Below, one piece after another: positions 40,793-51,959 of a DNA stretch of 64,000 bases. Position numbers and translations under genes: made by a program. The stretch lies in contig OV121081.1 of the NCBI GenBank assembly GCA_921293015.1, forward strand, positions 52,229,877 through 52,293,876, in the 5' to 3' direction. This DNA is from Phorcus lineatus (lineage: Eukaryota; Mollusca; Gastropoda; Trochida; Trochidae). The stretch's first letter is position 1. Every line of letters starts with the position of its first letter. The notes beneath the pieces are model-generated. The model saw only the letters and a program-made list of their open reading frames with translations. It searched no databases and was not told the origin of the DNA.

Positions 40793-40833
<41 letters not shown>
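40779..40833. repeat. ATT microsatellite at the B2/B3 junction
   Basis: Nearly pure (TTA)n with one AAT interruption, lying between the end of B2 homology and the start of B3 homology. Confidence 0.95.
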
Positions 40834-40834
<1 letters not shown>

Positions 40835-40869
40835 AGCATTATTATAATATGTTTATATTCATAGCTATA

Positions 40870-43800
40870 TACTAAACTTCTGATATCATTTCGCTCTAAC
40901 TACTCTTGTAACACAATTAATTATATATTCCAATCGTCAATTTTGTGATTACAATTAATTATACTCTAACTTTTAGCATGCAAACCCACTCTTAAAAAAT
41001 CAATGATAATTTTCCGAAGTCACTACTCTTTTTGTGCTACCAATTCACGGCAGCTGAATCCGATGGATAAAAACTCCATTAGAAATACTCATCACGGTAA
41101 TACGATATAAGCCTAGGCATATAGAACTGCTTGCTATATATTCGCTTTCTGTAGCGTGTTCACGCCAAAAGATTCCCTTCCTTTTCTATAGCTACTTGTA
41201 AAGATCTTTACTTTCTGTTTAATTTGATATCATCGTAACGAGACATTACTAAGCCCTCAGCATGGGTGACATCGATTGTACGTAAACTAAACGTAATTCA
41301 CTCTTAGCAACACAAATCGTTCCTCATGTACGGGGTTTCAATGCTTATTTAACGCCTTTATGATGATTAGTAAAGTAGTCTTAACAACAACATTAAACTT
41401 AATACAAAAGAGGTTCAATGCTTGTTACTAAACAGTTTTTTAAATATATACAAGGCACAGTTATTATCATATTATTCGTATAACATTAAATAGAAATAAT
41501 AATATCTGAAACGGAGTTTACTAACAACGATGTTTTAATTGTCATATCGGTTGAGAAGTGTTTTACTCAGATCTCAGGATACGTGAAGATGAAATATTAA
41601 GTATTCATACGTGTGTTACTTTAAAAAGAAGACTTTTACAGGACCTTATTGCTACTGTTTGTTCGTAGCATTGCAGCATGTCACCTATCGTGCGGTTTAC
41701 ACTACGCTGATACCCATGTCTCTCGAGTGTACATAGCTTAGTTGACCACTATCAGTGAAGATCAGCAACATCGGGCGCGGCTAGCTGGTTGGGTTTTATC
41801 GCGTCATTGCTGGATAAATTGAGAGTTTTAAGATTGATTCTCTGCCCAACATTGGGACACGAGTAGAGAAACATGTGGTATCTCCATTGGCAAGAAACGT
41901 AATTCAAAATGTGAATCCATTCACCCAGTAGGAAATGAATACCTGGTGAGGCAGTGTGTTGGTGGTGACCTTATAGTGACAAATATGTCAGCTTGGGTTA
42001 GACCAGGGTAATGAGACAAAAGGTTCACAACGTGGAGTTATGGCGCTGTATAAAAGCTATCCATTATCCGTTATTGTCATATTGATCTTGAATAAAATAT
42101 TCGTAAAATCACAAAAGGACAGGACGTCTATTTAAACAACTGTTTGGGATGTTCTACAATGATAGAAAGTTGACATCTGTGTACCAATAAGACTAGGCGA
42201 CTCTATTGAATTGAGTTTGGTGACACAGTGGTATGTGAATTCATGTTGAAGAACAAAATCGAATTAAAACAAACTAATAGAATAAATTAAATCTTAATCT
42301 AGGGGAAGAACAATTTTCATTTGTCTGGTACAACTAATGCTCTGTCTTCATTTTACATTTATAGCAGTATTTTGTGAAAGATGAGATCGGCAGTCGAACA
42401 ATGCAAAAGCTTGACCAATCCATTAGAAACCTTGTAATACACCTTTGGGCACAAGATTTGAAACAAGAATATAAAGTCGGTTTATTTCCAACGAATATGA
42501 TTGTAAAAGTGACTGTACCAAGAGTCCATCATGATTTCCTTTGACAAAGCAAATACAAGAAGAGGCCAAATGCGTTCAAAATCACAAAGGAAATGAAACT
42601 CAGTAATGTTTACGTTGACAGAAGGCGTTCCATTTCATTGTAACGTAACGTTAGGAACTGACTATGACTCTAATACCTTATCAAAGGAGTGAAAATATCA
42701 AAGAGCAATATTTGACACTTGCACAAAGAAGGAGCCAATTGCTTTTCTGCTTTAATTATAAGTTAAGCAAACTAATTTACTGGACGGAAACAACCACTTT
42801 CAAAATACGCGGTTCCGAATCGATCAAAAGCACCATTTTAAATTACTCTTGATGACTTCCACTTGGGGTAATGAAACGGTTAAGCACGTGGGAATGAAAC
42901 CAATCTAAACCTCAATCTATTTCAAAGTAAATTACACAAATTTTCTGGGCCACTGTACTTATATATGGTTAAAAGATGTTATGAATTAAAGAAGTTTTGG
43001 GTCGTGTACGCCACCTTGATTCAAATCAGTCTTGATATAACCACTAAAACAGAACAATTAAAGTTATTAAAAAACACATTTTAGGATGAAGGCTAACCTG
43101 CTAAGGAAGGAACAAAACAGAATTTTAAAACTTTTGTGTTTTCACTGGTTTTGACTTTGGGTGGTAGTAAAATTTGTAAAAAGTACAACGACTACATGCA
43201 TGTTGTTGTGAATAATAATAATAAAGTCCTGCAATACAATGTAATTAAACATCGACAGGTAAAACCAGTTTGAAGCCTTTCCAGTCCATTTAGTAGAAAA
43301 CAAAGGTTTCATGGATAAAAAAGTCGAGTTCGCACAAAATGATATCTTTTTCACTATAGTCGTTAATATGGTTGTAGTATTGTAGTGTTACACGTTATAT
43401 TAGATTATTTATCAATTGCTTAAAAAATCAAAAGAGCACGTTGATCAAACTTTTTCTTTAAGATTATATCACTAATTCAGTATCACCATCCAGTATTTTA
43501 CCAGTGAACTAAAAGAACTGAACAACTCTGTCGTCGAAATTTCCACCTTTGTATCTTTTATTTATTTCAAGTCGTCTCTGGAACCCATGGACAATATACC
43601 TTGCTGCAAAAGATTACAGGTTAAAATGTCTCTTGACACATGAACAAAACCAAACTGTCTTTCATAGTACATTTCGCTGTGAAGAATTTCTCTAATAATC
43701 AGAACCTGTTCGAAGTACAAGTAATAAGAATCCGTAGTTGAGAATGTATGAGCGGAGAGAACATATATTGCAGTCATAAATCTGTCAGATTTTATAATGG

Positions 43801-46800
43801 ATTGTGTTTTATTCATGATATGCATCACCTTTCTTGGAGCCCTCTTCAGTTATGTTACAACTGCAACACTTTTGTTCCAATGACGTACGAGAAGACTCCA
43901 TGTGAATGTTCCAACCTTGCCAAATTATGTCTTTTATATATTTGCATTGAAGTCGAATATTTATTTCCTCTTCTTCCTCTTCCTCTTACATACCAACAGT
44001 ATAAACAACATTGTCAGTAAATCGTATTAACGATGCCATAAAGTATAATAAGATGATTATAGTTGATCGTTTTTGTTGGTAGAGTCCTTTGTGAATATAT
44101 TCGTATAATAAAAGCAACTTGTGAGTCATTAATCATCCACTACAGTGTACATATACACTCCATCAATATCTGTTTCTGCATGAAATTTGGTATCAACATA
44201 TTTGTTTTGTTTAGATATTTAAGATTACAGTTCCAACTTCAATTCCTTGACGAGAAAGTCAGATCTTTGCTGGTAGTGAGACTCGAAGATGATGAAGAGG
44301 CAAATAGTGTGAGGCATATTCCTACCATCACTTCCGTCTATGCCCGTTTGGTAATGATGGACCCTTAATTGCGTTCCTTCTAAGATCAATTCCACAGTCA
44401 AGTCCACTATCCTGCGAAGGAGACGTATGTTTCCGTCCCAAACTTTAAAGTTTCATGTTGAGTGAACTTTGTACATGTATATGCTGCCATGAAAATAACT
44501 TGATGGTTTTTCACAAGACATATGGATATAAGGTATTATATCAACACTTAATTTCTGTACTTCTTGTAAGTATGAATAACGATAACAGGGTACCTAAACT
44601 TAGATCTTCTTCCAGTTAGACATTGGGATGAATTCATTTGTATCCCAAAAATGCATGGTCTTGCTCAAAATACAGAGTCTGAAAAATAGTTATGAATAAT
44701 AACACCACATTAGGTCATTTTTAACATAATGTCCAACAACAGATGGTTGCGAAATCCGAAAATTTGATAGAGCTTCAGCTGAAAAAAAAAATCCTTAGTC
44801 AAGGTAGCTCAAGTAATTAAAAAGAATTACCTATATTTTTTTTTTAATCCAATCGACTGAAATGAAATATCAAAATACAAATGTTTGTCATAAAGGTCGA
44901 TTCCAAATTGAACTATATTCAATGAAATTGACCATAGGAAATGTAGACGGACAAACCTTTTGTGTACAAACATCATATATCTAAAATATGGTTCTTCAAT
45001 AGAATATTATCATCCAAAAATTATAATCATCCACCATTTGTCTTTTTATATATTCATTACTCTACACACAACTGGAACATGACTACTGAAGTAAGAAGTG
45101 AAACCAAGAGAAAGGAACAAAGAAAACGGACAGTTTTTATAAAACAGCATTAGACGTATGGTTGCATGGTTGAAAGGTTTCGTGACACTGTAAGTGCCAT
45201 TTAAAGTACAAAGAATTCTAAAGCAGAGATTCCTATAATGTCTCGTTTAGGTTTAGTAACAAAAATTTTCTTAAAGAGAGTCACGTCTCTGTATGCCTTG
45301 TTGCATTTTGAAGAAAACTGAAAGCGGACTAATGTCGAACCAAGTTTGCCGATCAAAAGGAGTGATTCAATTTAACGGCCTGTGATTGTGGCAAGATTAG
45401 CATAATCACTGACCTCATCATATCCGCTCACTGGCATTTAGAGGCAACCATCCTTTGTAACATTGCAGTGACACTCATATTCAAGATAGACACACACCAT
45501 ATTGAAGAATCCTTATTTCTTTTTAACTTAAAGAAACATGTCCCATTGTGTTTTAACATGTTTTAAAATATATCTATTAATGAAACATGTTTAATTACCA
45601 TATCGATAAGATGCTGTGTGAGCAACAAAAGAATAATAAAGCATTAAGGATGTCTTAAAAGTGTTGAATCGCAATTTCAATCCATGATTTTACATTACTC
45701 TTATAAGTTTGTGGAATCTTCAGAGTGATTTTAAGATCTAACAACATTCTTGTCAGCCCTAAGCTAGTGCAACAACTCATTGATCGTCTGTTTATCTTTA
45801 ACCAGACGATGAATAGTCCTAAGGGGACTCCAATCAACATTACAATTTGAGGATAACAGAAGTTGACACTTCATCGGATTCTCTTACATGTATGACATTT
45901 ATGATTTTACAATTGTGCCAAAGTCAATTTTGTCTTAATATGACATATAGTTACCATTACTTTCTTCAATTATCCATACAGATATTCATTTAACAGCCCA
46001 TTCTCTCTTCAATAGCCCATTCATGGTGTACTGCAATTCAAGATTCATGTAATGCATCATTCAACATGTTTTAAGACCTAAATTAACTTTTAGATCGACA
46101 AATCCTTGCACTTTTTTCGTGAAAGCAAACATCATCACTGTGTGATTTCGTTTTATTCGTTTGTCCTTCAGCCTCATTTATGAGCTCCCATGGTTCTTCC
46201 GTTGATGTCAATAATCAATTGCACCCTCAGTGAAGTTCATTACCACGTGCTCTGGATGTTACTTTCAAGTTATCTCGAGAAGGCTTTGAATGAGGAAGTG
46301 AACGCAAAATATCAATATTTTATATTAGCAATAAGGTCAAAACGTTTCAGCTTCTTTCATGCTTCAGAAAGTTTGAGGAGCATGGGTTAACCAATTGACG
46401 TTTTTGCATTTTGAAGAAAACTTTGTTCCCATTCATGAGAAGGAATCATGGGAGTAAAGATCAACAATACAGTTCACAATGTGAATTTAAACCTCAATTT
46501 AGTTCATATGTCTAATGGCATGTCATCCGCTATCGGGGATCGGGCCTTGGGGGTTGTACCACATCTTTTCACTGCTTCCCCAGAACTACTTTACCATCAA
46601 AGCTCATATTTTATGGGATCAACGTTTGTACTTTTGGTCGTAACCTCCCTCCATAAAAATGGGCAAAAATATATCCAATGGGACAAATATATTCGTATAT
46701 CAAATATATAATACCGTAAAACGTCTTCTTCCCCAAAACATGTGCATTCAATGTGGGAGCAAGTTTTTCAGAATAACATTTTTGTAATGTGGAAATGCGA

Positions 46801-48320
46801 AATTTGTGCATTTAGTCCTCGCATGGCAGGGTATCCGCCGTTTGATCTTCTTTCAACTTCTCTTCAGAAACCAATGATTCTAGTAAGCTATAATTCTAAG
46901 CATATCATCTCTTTTAGATGAAGACTTTAAAATGTCATTATCCTAGTCCCAAATTATACACGAGGAAGGGGTTAATGCGTACATGTAAAGAGATGCACTC
47001 CTTTCATAATGATGATAACATTTTCAATGGAGTCATATAAGTCTATTAATCAGCAATCAAACCAATAATATGTAGAAAATACAATCTATTTAATATTAGT
47101 CAAGCTTGGTAAAAGCTATCTTATCAATCCTTTTAATGAAGAATAACCTCTTGAAATCAAGCAGTTTATTATTGCATATATTGCGATGATTCTTTGCATG
47201 TAATAAATATATCATTCCATTATATAACCACGCTATTATATGATATAAGAACTGAAATATTTTCAAAACACGTTTAACCCAAACACGTTTAACTCTCACT
47301 TCATAAGTAAAAACTATTCAAACCAATCATGATCATACAAAGACGGATGGGCCACAGAGCCGATGGCTCTTTTCTCAATCAGAGTAAATAGGTCTAGTTT
47401 CAGGTTGTATATGTTTAGTTATCTTCTTCTGCCGACAAGCCTCTTACGATTTTTTTTATCGAAATATGAGTACATTGATTTTAATAAAGCAACACTATAT
47501 TAATCTTACAATTTATAAAGACTTCATAGCTATGAACTTCGAGCCTTACTTACTCACTTTTATGAATAATATTTTATATTCTGACAAATAATTGCCAACG
47601 GGCTAATTGACAAGTTATCTCTGTGATGTCATTAAAGTTTCTAAACACTTCATTTCATCTACCATAGGACGTCATGATATTGTCAGATGTGTATTTTCTG
47701 TTAGGTAATAGATTATGTGTGTTATGATTAGCACTACGCCAATAAATATGAAAGGATATTGACAATGCAGATAGCACTGGTTCATACCGATATGAAAATC
47801 TAAAAAAAATGTTCTGTACGATCAATTTCTTGATCATTTTGGGTATGAACTTTTTAAATTTTGATATTATCTTTACATTTTTTTAATACTATGTAATTCT
47901 TACCTTCATAGAAAAGTATCATTCACAAAAATATCATACTATACTTTTCGGGTATATCAACTTATATATATACGTCAAAATGGTTTTCATATTTGTCAAA
48001 GCGTATTACATTACCATGAATCAGTCCCTAACGGTATTGTTGTCAATCTCTATGACAGGGGACAAACATATTTTCAAACATAATCTTCATCTTCTTTTCT
48101 TAACGGATCGCGTGGGTTGGCATCTGGTGATGGATGTGACGAGAGGAAGATGGAAGATGGGTGATTCTGTGAAGTACAAGCAATCTGATTCCCATCTCCA
48201 CAAGGAGAACGTGCCGCACTCCTCTATCTGCTCTATCGACTAGTTGTTTTTGAATGATAACATACGGCGAGAGGGAATAACAAAAGTTGCCAATCTCGAC
48301 AGGCAAGACTTTATTAGCTT
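40870..48320. repeat. Segmental duplication array B, copy B3
   Basis: Corresponds to B1 from about 25880 to 33760. It lacks the LINE of B1 and the insert of B2 and carries a SINE-like element at 41733-42078. The segment 46165-46265 is almost identical to 32765-32865 of B1. After 48315, immediately past GCCAATCTCGACAGGCAAGA, homology with B1 fades. No gene is supported. Confidence 0.86.
41733..42078 (+). mobile_element. SINE-like insertion in B3
   Basis: About 345 bp present in B3 but absent at the matching points of B1 (near 27160-27175) and B2 (near 37585-37605). The 5' part has GGCTAGCTGGTTGGG (A-box-like) and AAGATTGATTCTC (B-box-like), in tRNA-like order. The central part has CATTCACCCAGTAGGAAATG and ACCTGGTGAGGCAG. 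The 3' end has GGCGCTGTATAAAAGC followed by ATTATCCGTTATTG. Layout and tail fit a tRNA-derived SINE; I could not settle a target-site duplication. Confidence 0.65.
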
Positions 48321-49187
48321 AAGTGAACCCGCTAGATCCTTCATGCCAAGTGAGTTAAAACATCTCTTTTGATGGAAGTTGATAATCGAGTCGAATCTGC
48401 TATGAGAAAATATTTTATGAGTTACTCAATTAATCACTTCAATTCTCACCAATACCACCTTGAAAGATGGTTAATTATACTGATTAAACTTCTAGTAGAA
48501 TACAGCCCGACTATTGGTGTTATCAAGGACATTGGTTTCAAATACGAAAAGCTGGTGACCTTTAACATCTAACTTGAGTGAAAAATCCATTTATGGAAGT
48601 GTCTGGATTGAAAACATCCAGAATCAATAGGAATTGTATCAACATGTAATAACTGTAAATTGTGAATAATCTTTATGTATTATTTTTGGAACGGAAATAC
48701 AAAGGAAAGATGATAATGCGTACAGTGGTAGTGATTATTGAGTGGTGTGTTACTGTTAAAGATTACAAACATTTAGTATTAAGGATAAAAATAGTTAATA
48801 GGTAAATTGAAATTGAAATATGTTAAACTTCAGTACAACAAGAAACAAGAATTTGCCCTTGGTCGAAAGTAAGAAATATGCAAAAGCAATTAAGTCAATT
48901 TAAAACATATTTTTGTATGGAATACTGATTTTCTTTTCTACGAATGTGCACAGGAATTTGTCCTCGTAAATTAAAGACCAAATATTTTTTTAAAAATCCC
49001 GTTTTAAATGAGTTAATACTCCCTCTGGTGTCAGCATGTTTTATAGATTATATAATTTGCACATACTTTTTCAAACGAAATTTATATTTCTTTAAATTTC
49101 ATTCAATTTTTATTGAATCAATATCAAACTTGATTGACAGTACCTGTTCAACACAAAATGTTTTTCAGATGTGTGGGTACTGAGCTG
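48321..49187. other. Gene-free spacer after array B
   Basis: AT-rich. The 79-codon plus frame 48944-49183 has no recognisable feature. Nothing else was seen. Confidence 0.35.
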
Positions 49188-49349
49188 TTATGCTTTCAAG
49201 ATCATTTCTTCAAGATCAATAAAATTCAAATCAGAGCCCATCGGACGGAATTGGAATCTCGATGAAGCAATTGTCGTAATTAGATCCACAAAGAGTTTAT
49301 TAAACTTCTCCGTCGAGATGTCATGTTGGCTTCCAATTAACTGCGGAAG
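49188..49349 (-). CDS. Possible last exon on the minus strand
   Basis: Open from an AACAG acceptor (or CCGCAG at 49341-49343) to TAA at 49188-49190. It includes LIGSQHDISTEKFNKLFVDL and FRPMGSDLNFIDLEEMILKA. The composition looks protein-like and the acceptor is good, but no family is recognised. The plus frame 49171-49356 is its shadow. Confidence 0.2.
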   Translation of the reverse strand, partial: LPQLIGSQHDISTEKFNKLFVDLITTIASSRFQFRPMGSDLNFIDLEEMILKA

Positions 49350-50036
49350 CTGTTAAAGGGCTGTAAAATATGGGAAAATACCAAAAACATGTACGGAAAT
49401 TAATTCGTAATGACGGAATAACGTTGCGTTATTGACCTTGTCACTTAGCTCAATTACACAGGTTTTTCTTCAGCGATTTTATAAACTGCTTGAGAACGTG
49501 GTTTGAATTTAGCTGTTTTTGAACGATTATAATCATTTTTGGAGTTAAGATGGGTTTAATCAAAGGACGTTTTTCATTCTTGATAGCATGCAGCTTCGTC
49601 CAAATTGGCTGCAAGGTTTTACATGCATATAATTTGAAAACGAAGGTAATCTTGTTGAACATAACTCTTTAAGCTTTTCTTATAAACACCACATAGACAA
49701 GTTGTTTACTTCCTTATATGTGCAGTATACTAAAATAGTATAACCGCAATCATAAACCGTAATAACAAATAAAAGTTGGGTTTCGGAGTATAATCCTATG
49801 GATTAAAAAAAAACCGTAATGATAAATTATTAAAAAAGATAACTGTAACACTGTGTAGTAAAATGTTAGAAAAAAGTTTAAGTTTGAAATTTGTACGATG
49901 GCAATGTTATATAAAGTTGTGATGATGATTATTATCTGTAGTTGTAATGCTTTACTATTATGTCTTTGTATCGTTACTCTTTTTTAATTATGAATTGGTA
50001 ATAACGATTTTTTTTCTTCATCTTTGAAGACTTTAC

Positions 50037-50162
50037 CTGAACTCCATCTCTACTGAAATGTAATTGCCGGAGTTGATCATGTTTGGCTGAATGAAAGAGT
50101 AAATGTTAGCAAACACTTTACATCTCTTCCGCTTATCACATGTCAAAATACACGGAATTTCT
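50037..50162 (-). CDS. Possible internal exon on the minus strand (126 nt)
   Basis: Bounded by TTGTTTTCAG on the upstream side and GTAAAG on the downstream side. It encodes 41 full codons including TCDKRKRCKVFANIY and MINSGNYISVEMEF. It lies upstream, in the minus direction, of the candidate at 49188-49349; a 70-codon frame at 49450-49662 lies between, but its phase does not join them cleanly. The function is unknown and it may be a relic. Confidence 0.18.
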
Positions 50163-50229
50163 CTGAAAACAATCGCTAATTTCTGATTTCCTGTTATAGA
50201 GTTGTTTCCCTTCGATCGCAATGTGATCG

Positions 50230-51140
50230 CTTATGATAGCAAGCCTACTTTGAACCTCACCCTTTGTTTGATTACAATGACGCCTCCAGACTGCTTATTT
50301 GTAAGCGTTTACTATAACAATCGGCTACTGATGTTATTGTTAATCCCTTGAATGCGTATTTACTTCACCATAGGAATAAACATGTCGGTGATTTTGTATA
50401 TACAATGAAAGACAGGGAAAACCTTGTATTCTCTACCAATGAATCTTTATTGGATCAATCCTTTTACTTTATATTTGTATGTCATAATGTTTACGAACAT
50501 TGCATTTTCGTGTAGTCATCATGTACTTGAAATGTATGAAGATTGGTAAATATTACAATGTTAGACATAAATTCAATCATTAATTATGTAGCACTGTTCA
50601 ATAGTACCTTAAGTTAATTCATAAACTTCACATTCATATACATCAATTGGCAAAGCAACATACAGCGCAATAAACTGAGTCAACTGTACACGATTTACAT
50701 ACTGTTGACTTAATGAAATTGCAGGTTTAAAGATGAACAGTTGAGCGAAAAATTAGAGAGCAACAAACGAAACTTCTTCGAACAGGAAGCACAAAAATGC
50801 CAAACACAAATGGAATTTTATATGAGGTGCTTCTGCCTTCTGCGTGCATGGCGTTAAACTATGATCAAATGAAGTAATGTATTCTAGCCCAAAGTAAGGT
50901 AATCCATCGGATATCCCTCGTGTATTGGTGTTGAATAATCAGAGTAAAAAACCCATGTTGTTCTCCATACTGTTTCATTGCCAACATTCATGGACAGTTG
51001 CATAAAAACACAGGCATGTTTCATTGTGTTCATTATATGGAAGCTGAATCACATAATATGTTTACGTTTTCATCGAAATCACCAGCGAATTGTGAAAAGT
51101 GATAACATCAACACTATCTATACCGGTTTGTTCAGATTTG
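50230..51140. other. Gene-free spacer
   Basis: I see no coding, repeat or RNA signal here. Confidence 0.35.
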
Positions 51141-51144
51141 TTCC

Positions 51145-51203
<59 letters not shown>

Positions 51204-51287
51204 AACTACTACTACAACTACTACTTCAACTACTACTATTACTACTACTACCACTACTACTTCTACTACTACTATGACTTCTACTAT

Positions 51288-51329
<42 letters not shown>

Positions 51330-51330
51330 G
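51145..51330. repeat. ACT/TAC trinucleotide microsatellite, block 1
   Basis: (CTA)n with TTC variants. The Leu-rich and Tyr-rich frames across it are artefacts of the repeat. Confidence 0.96.
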
Positions 51331-51625
51331 GACAGTTAATCGCTAATTGCTGAAGTATTGTTCAGGGGCTCAAAACAATAACTCACTGACTCACTACTAC
51401 TAATTCTAACACTACTACTACTACTACTACTGCTACTACTACTACAACTACTACTGCTACTACTATTACTATTACTACCTCTGCTTCACGCCGGTAATGG
51501 CTAATGGATGAAATATTGTTAAAGGGGCTCACTTACTCACTACTAATACAATACCACTACTACTACAAAAACAACTACTACTATTACTACTACTAGTTCA
51601 CGCCGGTAATGACTTACGGCACAAA
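51328..51625. repeat. Compound repeat: ~60-bp unit alternating with (ACT)n
   Basis: A diverged unit recurs at 51328-51400, 51483-51545 and, truncated, 51597-51625. Shared parts are TTCACGCCGGTAATG (second and third), (G)AA(G/A)TATTGTT and (A/C)AGGGGCTCA (first and second), each followed by CACTACTACTA-type trinucleotide runs. It is a higher-order tandem structure, not a plain microsatellite. Confidence 0.75.
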
Positions 51626-51809
51626 CTACTGCCACTAATACTGCTACATTTTCTATTCTCATTATTGCCATTACCGTCACTATCATCCGTGATATTACTA
51701 CTTTTCATTCAACGTAGTGTTGTCACTATAAATATTGCTACTACCACAGTCACTACTCTTACTAAAACAACTCTTTATTATTCTTTTACTACTTCAGACT
51801 CCTTTTGGT

Positions 51810-51837
51810 ACTACTACTACTACTACTAGTACTACTG

Positions 51838-51868
<31 letters not shown>

Positions 51869-51952
51869 AACTACTACAACTACTACTACTACTACTACTA
51901 CTACAACTACTACAACAACAACTACCACTACTACTACTACTAATACGATTAC
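51810..51952. repeat. ACT/TAC trinucleotide microsatellite, block 2
   Basis: (TAC)n with CAA variants. The poly-Thr frame over it is a repeat artefact. Confidence 0.96.
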
Positions 51953-51959
51953 ACTGGAT

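Noticed and set aside
46190-46711. 66- and 87-codon plus frames in B3
   Set aside because: B1 counterparts around 32790-33150 are interrupted; the conserved core there is better described as a nucleotide-level feature.
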